Source: Clostridiaceae bacterium (GTDB lineage Bacteria > Bacillota > Clostridia > Monoglobales > Firm-18). Taken from it: DNA of 8,183 bases. Below the pieces are notes generated by a model. It was not told the DNA's origin. It did no database searches and worked only from the letters and a program-made list of their open reading frames with translations. The stretch is taken from NCBI GenBank assembly GCA_012511915.1, contig JAAZFB010000125.1, positions 1-8,183 of the forward strand, read 5' to 3'. Below are positions 7,077 to 8,183 of the stretch, piece after piece. The position numbers and the translations under genes were made by a program. Numbering within the stretch: the stretch's first letter is position 1; every line of letters starts with the position of its first letter.

Positions 7077-7155
7077 CGCAAAAAGGCACGCTCGGCTAAC
7101 CTGTTCGGTTGTAAACGCCCTCATGACGGTTCGCTGTCGCTACTACCTTTTTGCG
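7077..7155. repeat. 10-bp inverted repeat around a 59-base centre
   Basis: CGCAAAAAGG (7077-7086) and CCTTTTTGCG (7146-7155) are perfect complements and can be extended by one T/A pair outward. Between them are short self-complementary bits such as AACC...GGTT near 7100-7113. No gene is seen. It may be an RNA fold, a decayed element or chance. Confidence 0.35.
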
Positions 7156-7294
7156 AGTATACGACTGCAGCGCGGAAATATCTTTTTTGGTGTCCTTTCC
7201 CAAAAGGGTATTACACGAACACTTATTATATCAAGAACGGCTTTGCTGTTACTGTTTGGCTGTAATACTAACAAGAAAAATAGAGATTTACGGA

Positions 7295-7317
7295 GCGACT
7301 GTAGTCGCCTTTTTTTT
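7295..7317 (+). terminator. short rho-independent terminator-like hairpin
   Basis: GCGAC-TGTA-GTCGC (7295-7308) followed by C and eight T (7310-7317). The stem is short, but it is perfect and GC-rich, and the T run is strong. No plus-strand gene directly upstream is credible, so it may be a back-up to the tRNA terminator or the end of an unrecognised small RNA. Confidence 0.45.
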
Positions 7318-7523
7318 GGGTTGTTTTCATTTCTGCAAAAAACTTGTCTTTGTTCTGTCATGCTGCGTCAGGCATAAGGGAGTTGAACCCCATATGGTTT
7401 TAAAAGGCAAATTATCCGCAATCATGCATTAAAATGCTCGCGAATACATAAAGTATTAACGGAACCTTCTGCCTTGCCTGACGAAAAAAATCCTAAGTTT
7501 TTATAGTTGTCTTTTAATTGAGG

Positions 7524-7594
7524 ATTAGTATAAGTTTTCGGCTTATTGTTATACTAATTCGCGTTAGAAAAATTTCATTAATTGCGAATTAGTA
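7524..7594. repeat. three-copy ATTAGTA palindrome cluster with alternative pairings
   Basis: ATTAGTATAA (7524-7533) is perfectly complementary to TTATACTAAT (7549-7558). Part of that middle copy, TACTAATTCGC (7552-7562), is also perfectly complementary to GCGAATTAGTA (7584-7594). The middle copy can therefore pair with either neighbour but not both. The third copy runs into the left end of the inverted-repeat cassette. Confidence 0.5.
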
Positions 7595-7674
7595 AATACT
7601 ATTTTCCTTGTAACGGCCGCTGATTGCGGCCGCTATTGACAAAAAAGTTTGTCAATATTTTAAATAAGGAATAG
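7592..7674. repeat. left inverted-repeat arm of the cassette
   Basis: It contains two internal hairpins: CGGCCGC-TGATT-GCGGCCG (7614-7632), whose second half belongs to a 13-base segment (7621-7633) missing from the right arm, and TATTGACAAA-AAAG-TTTGTCAATA (7634-7657), a perfect 10-bp stem. For a minus-strand transcript of the two small genes this arm lies just past the second stop codon, so the hairpins could also serve as its 3' end. Confidence 0.6.
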
Positions 7675-7676
7675 CA

Positions 7677-7811
7677 TTAAACATCGTTGTGTTTATTGGA
7701 TTTTTTCTTTGCATATTTATTTTTGTTCTGATTTTCAGCTGTAATAGGCGTCTGCCCTTGGCATTTTTCCATCCTTGCCTTTTTGTTATCGGGTTGACTG
7801 TCCTTTGGCAT
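7677..7811 (-). CDS. 44-residue Lys/Asn-rich protein, second gene of the putative spore operon
   Basis: ATG at 7811-7809 follows the stop of the 42-residue gene by 8 bases. Its ribosome binding site, AGGTAGGT, overlaps the end and stop codon of that gene, which suggests translational coupling. The product (MPKDSQPDNKKARMEKCQGQ ... NKYAKKKSNKHNDV) is strongly basic and wholly hydrophilic, with one Cys (residue 17), one Tyr and a lysine cluster near residues 30-40. Such a composition suits a nucleic-acid- or spore-core-associated peptide, but I recognise no family. The TAA at 7679-7677 lies only 2 bases inside the left inverted-repeat arm, so the arm probably supplies the end of the transcript. 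It could alternatively be a non-coding stretch of low complexity. The good spacing, the shared promoter and the clean frame argue for a gene. Confidence 0.5.
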   Translation of the reverse strand: MPKDSQPDNKKARMEKCQGQTPITAENQNKNKYAKKKSNKHNDV

Positions 7812-7819
7812 AAATTTAC

Positions 7820-7948
7820 CTACCTTTTTGTATTTGGCCCAAGACCTTCTTTTTTTGAATTGTGGTTTTGGTTTTTTGTTTTCTCCACTGACTCATTTGC
7901 AGTTTTAACGGAATCCTGCTTCATATTTTGCTTATTTGAATTCTCCAT
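7820..7948 (-). CDS. 42-residue hydrophilic protein, putative small spore protein
   Basis: The start is clear: GGAGG (plus-strand 7956-7960) stands 7 bases before the ATG at 7948-7946. The product (MENSNKQNMKQDSV ... KKEGLGPNTKR) has no hydrophobic segment, no Cys or aromatic residue, and is rich in Lys, Asn, Gln and Ser. The C-terminal KKEGLGPNTKR is the distinctive part. From memory, short hydrophilic clostridial proteins, including small spore proteins, can end in a similar LGPNTKR-like motif, but I cannot name the family with certainty. The promoter at 7977-8005 fits the forespore sigma-G consensus, which supports a role in the developing spore, perhaps as a minor small acid-soluble protein. 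The next gene starts 8 bases after the stop, so the two form an operon, enclosed by the long inverted repeats. No function has been shown for such a protein, and this is inference. Confidence 0.68.
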   Translation of the reverse strand: MENSNKQNMKQDSVKTANESVEKTKNQNHNSKKEGLGPNTKR

Positions 7949-7976
7949 AAAAGTACCTCCATGAAAATTATACTTT

Positions 7977-8005
7977 TATTATGTGAAAAGTCCGTTAAAA
8001 TATAC
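7977..8005 (-). promoter_or_regulatory. sigma-G (or sigma-F)-type sporulation promoter
   Basis: On the minus strand, GTATA (8005-8001) is followed after exactly 17 bases by CATAATA (7983-7977). This fits the forespore sigma-G pattern as known from Bacillus subtilis (-35 GHATR, 17-18 bases, -10 CATWHTA). It stands 28 bases ahead of the ATG of the 42-residue gene, with GGAGG in between. No sigma-A pair with proper spacing was found there, although TATAAT occurs at 7972-7967. Confidence 0.55.
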
Positions 8006-8042
8006 TATACATTACCGCTCAAGGGTTTGCAAAGATTTTATA

Positions 8043-8112
8043 CTATTCCTCATTTAAAATATTGAAAAACATTTTTTATCAATAGCGGCCGTTACAAGGA
8101 AAATAGTATTAC
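8043..8112. repeat. right inverted-repeat arm of the cassette
   Basis: It is the reverse-complement partner of the left arm, with one CGGCCG palindrome instead of the doubled one, and an imperfect version of the TATTGA...TCAATA hairpin (8060-8084). It lies upstream of the promoter for the two minus-strand genes. Confidence 0.6.
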
Positions 8113-8143
8113 ATTAAAAATCAAAAAATCTCACGTATATTTC

Positions 8144-8183
8144 AAAAAAAAGTCTGAAAAGCCGCATTATTGCTGACTTTTCA
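8144..8183 (-). terminator. probable terminator of a minus-strand gene beyond the right edge
   Basis: On the minus strand TGAAAAG (8183-8177) pairs with CTTTTCA (8161-8155), enclosing a small GCA-ATAA-TGC hairpin. GAC and eight T follow (8151-8144). The outer stem is AT-rich and the structure reaches the last base of the window, so it may be cut short. Confidence 0.45.

Larger units (their letters stand above)
7037..7591. other. gene-free interval between tRNA-Ala and the inverted-repeat cassette
   Basis: Several overlapping open frames cross this stretch on both strands. None has a ribosome binding site, a recognisable protein pattern or sensible composition, and the longest begins inside the tRNA. 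The interval contains the repeat at 7077-7155, the hairpin with T run at 7295-7317, and a cluster of ATTAGTA palindromes from 7524 on. Nothing was recognised in 7320-7520. Confidence 0.5.
7592..8112. mobile_element. putative small non-autonomous element with long imperfect terminal inverted repeats
   Basis: The left arm (about 7592-7674) and the reverse complement of the right arm (about 8043-8112) align along their whole length. 26 outer bases, from AATACTATTTTCC to GGCCGC, are identical (7595-7620 against 8085-8110). After a 13-base insertion present only in the left arm, about 41 further bases match with few changes (TATTGA...AAAAAA...TCAATATTTTAAAT...AGGAATAG). The outermost bases read GTAAATACT on the left and GTAATACT on the right. 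They are flanked by ATTA on both sides (7588-7591 and 8113-8116), a possible 4-base target duplication, though such a short AT match can be chance. Between the arms are only two tiny minus-strand genes and no transposase, so any movement would depend on an enzyme elsewhere. The family is not recognised. Confidence 0.6.

Noticed and set aside
6940..7377. A 145-codon plus-strand open frame and overlapping ones in other frames
   Set aside because: It begins inside tRNA-Ala, runs through its terminator, has no ribosome binding site and gives a low-complexity Ser/Cys/Leu/Arg sequence without a protein pattern.
7689..7964. A 91-codon plus-strand frame giving a Phe-rich, membrane-like protein
   Set aside because: It is the antisense shadow of the two minus-strand Lys/Asn-rich genes: their AAA and AAC codons read as Phe and Val on the other strand. 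It has no ribosome binding site.
1..8183. CRISPR array, phage genes or a defence/toxin system
   Set aside because: There are no regularly spaced direct repeats, no cas-like proteins and no phage structural genes. The two small basic proteins lack the features of a toxin-antitoxin pair, such as a folded toxin domain or a DNA-binding antitoxin.

Overview
The window comes from a low-GC, spore-forming Firmicute, most likely a clostridium. The signs are AT-rich intergenic DNA, strong AGGAGG-type ribosome binding sites, and a minus-strand pair of tiny Lys/Asn/Gln-rich genes behind a promoter of the forespore sigma-G type. I cannot name the species.

Layout, left to right. (1) 1-168: the last 55 codons of an unrecognised plus-strand gene. 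(2) 328-2442: a putative glycoside hydrolase with a GH20b-like N-terminal fold and a TIM-barrel-like core. Its reading frame runs well upstream of the first ATG, and the best start is a rare ATT behind a GGAG. (3) 2443-2961: a mosaic intergenic region. It holds a minus-strand remnant of a DDE integrase-type transposase that stops against a 16-bp hairpin, a second hairpin with a related arm, and a good sigma-A promoter whose predicted start lies beside a perfect 9-bp hairpin. (4) 2962-5772: a 936-residue secreted protein with a signal peptide, several beta-sandwich/Ig-like segments and a gluzincin-like HEYFH...TEGAAD metalloprotease centre. (5) 5773-6138: intergenic, with a 15-bp inverted repeat beginning TGTAGCC. 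(6) 6139-6861: a NagB-type glucosamine-6-phosphate deaminase/isomerase. (7) 6925-7000: tRNA-Ala(GGC) with its own terminator. (8) 7037-7591: no convincing gene, but a short terminator and several palindromes. (9) 7592-8112: a roughly 520-bp unit bounded by long imperfect inverted repeats, carrying two minus-strand genes of 42 and 44 codons. (10) 8144-8183: a probable terminator for a minus-strand gene beyond the right edge.

The glycosidase and the NagB homologue would fit amino-sugar scavenging, but they are far apart and separately expressed, so the link is only suggestive. The most unusual object is the inverted-repeat-bounded cassette at the right: it looks like a small non-autonomous element, or a repeat-flanked island, holding two putative spore genes. 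Nothing resembling CRISPR, phage or a classical defence system was seen.
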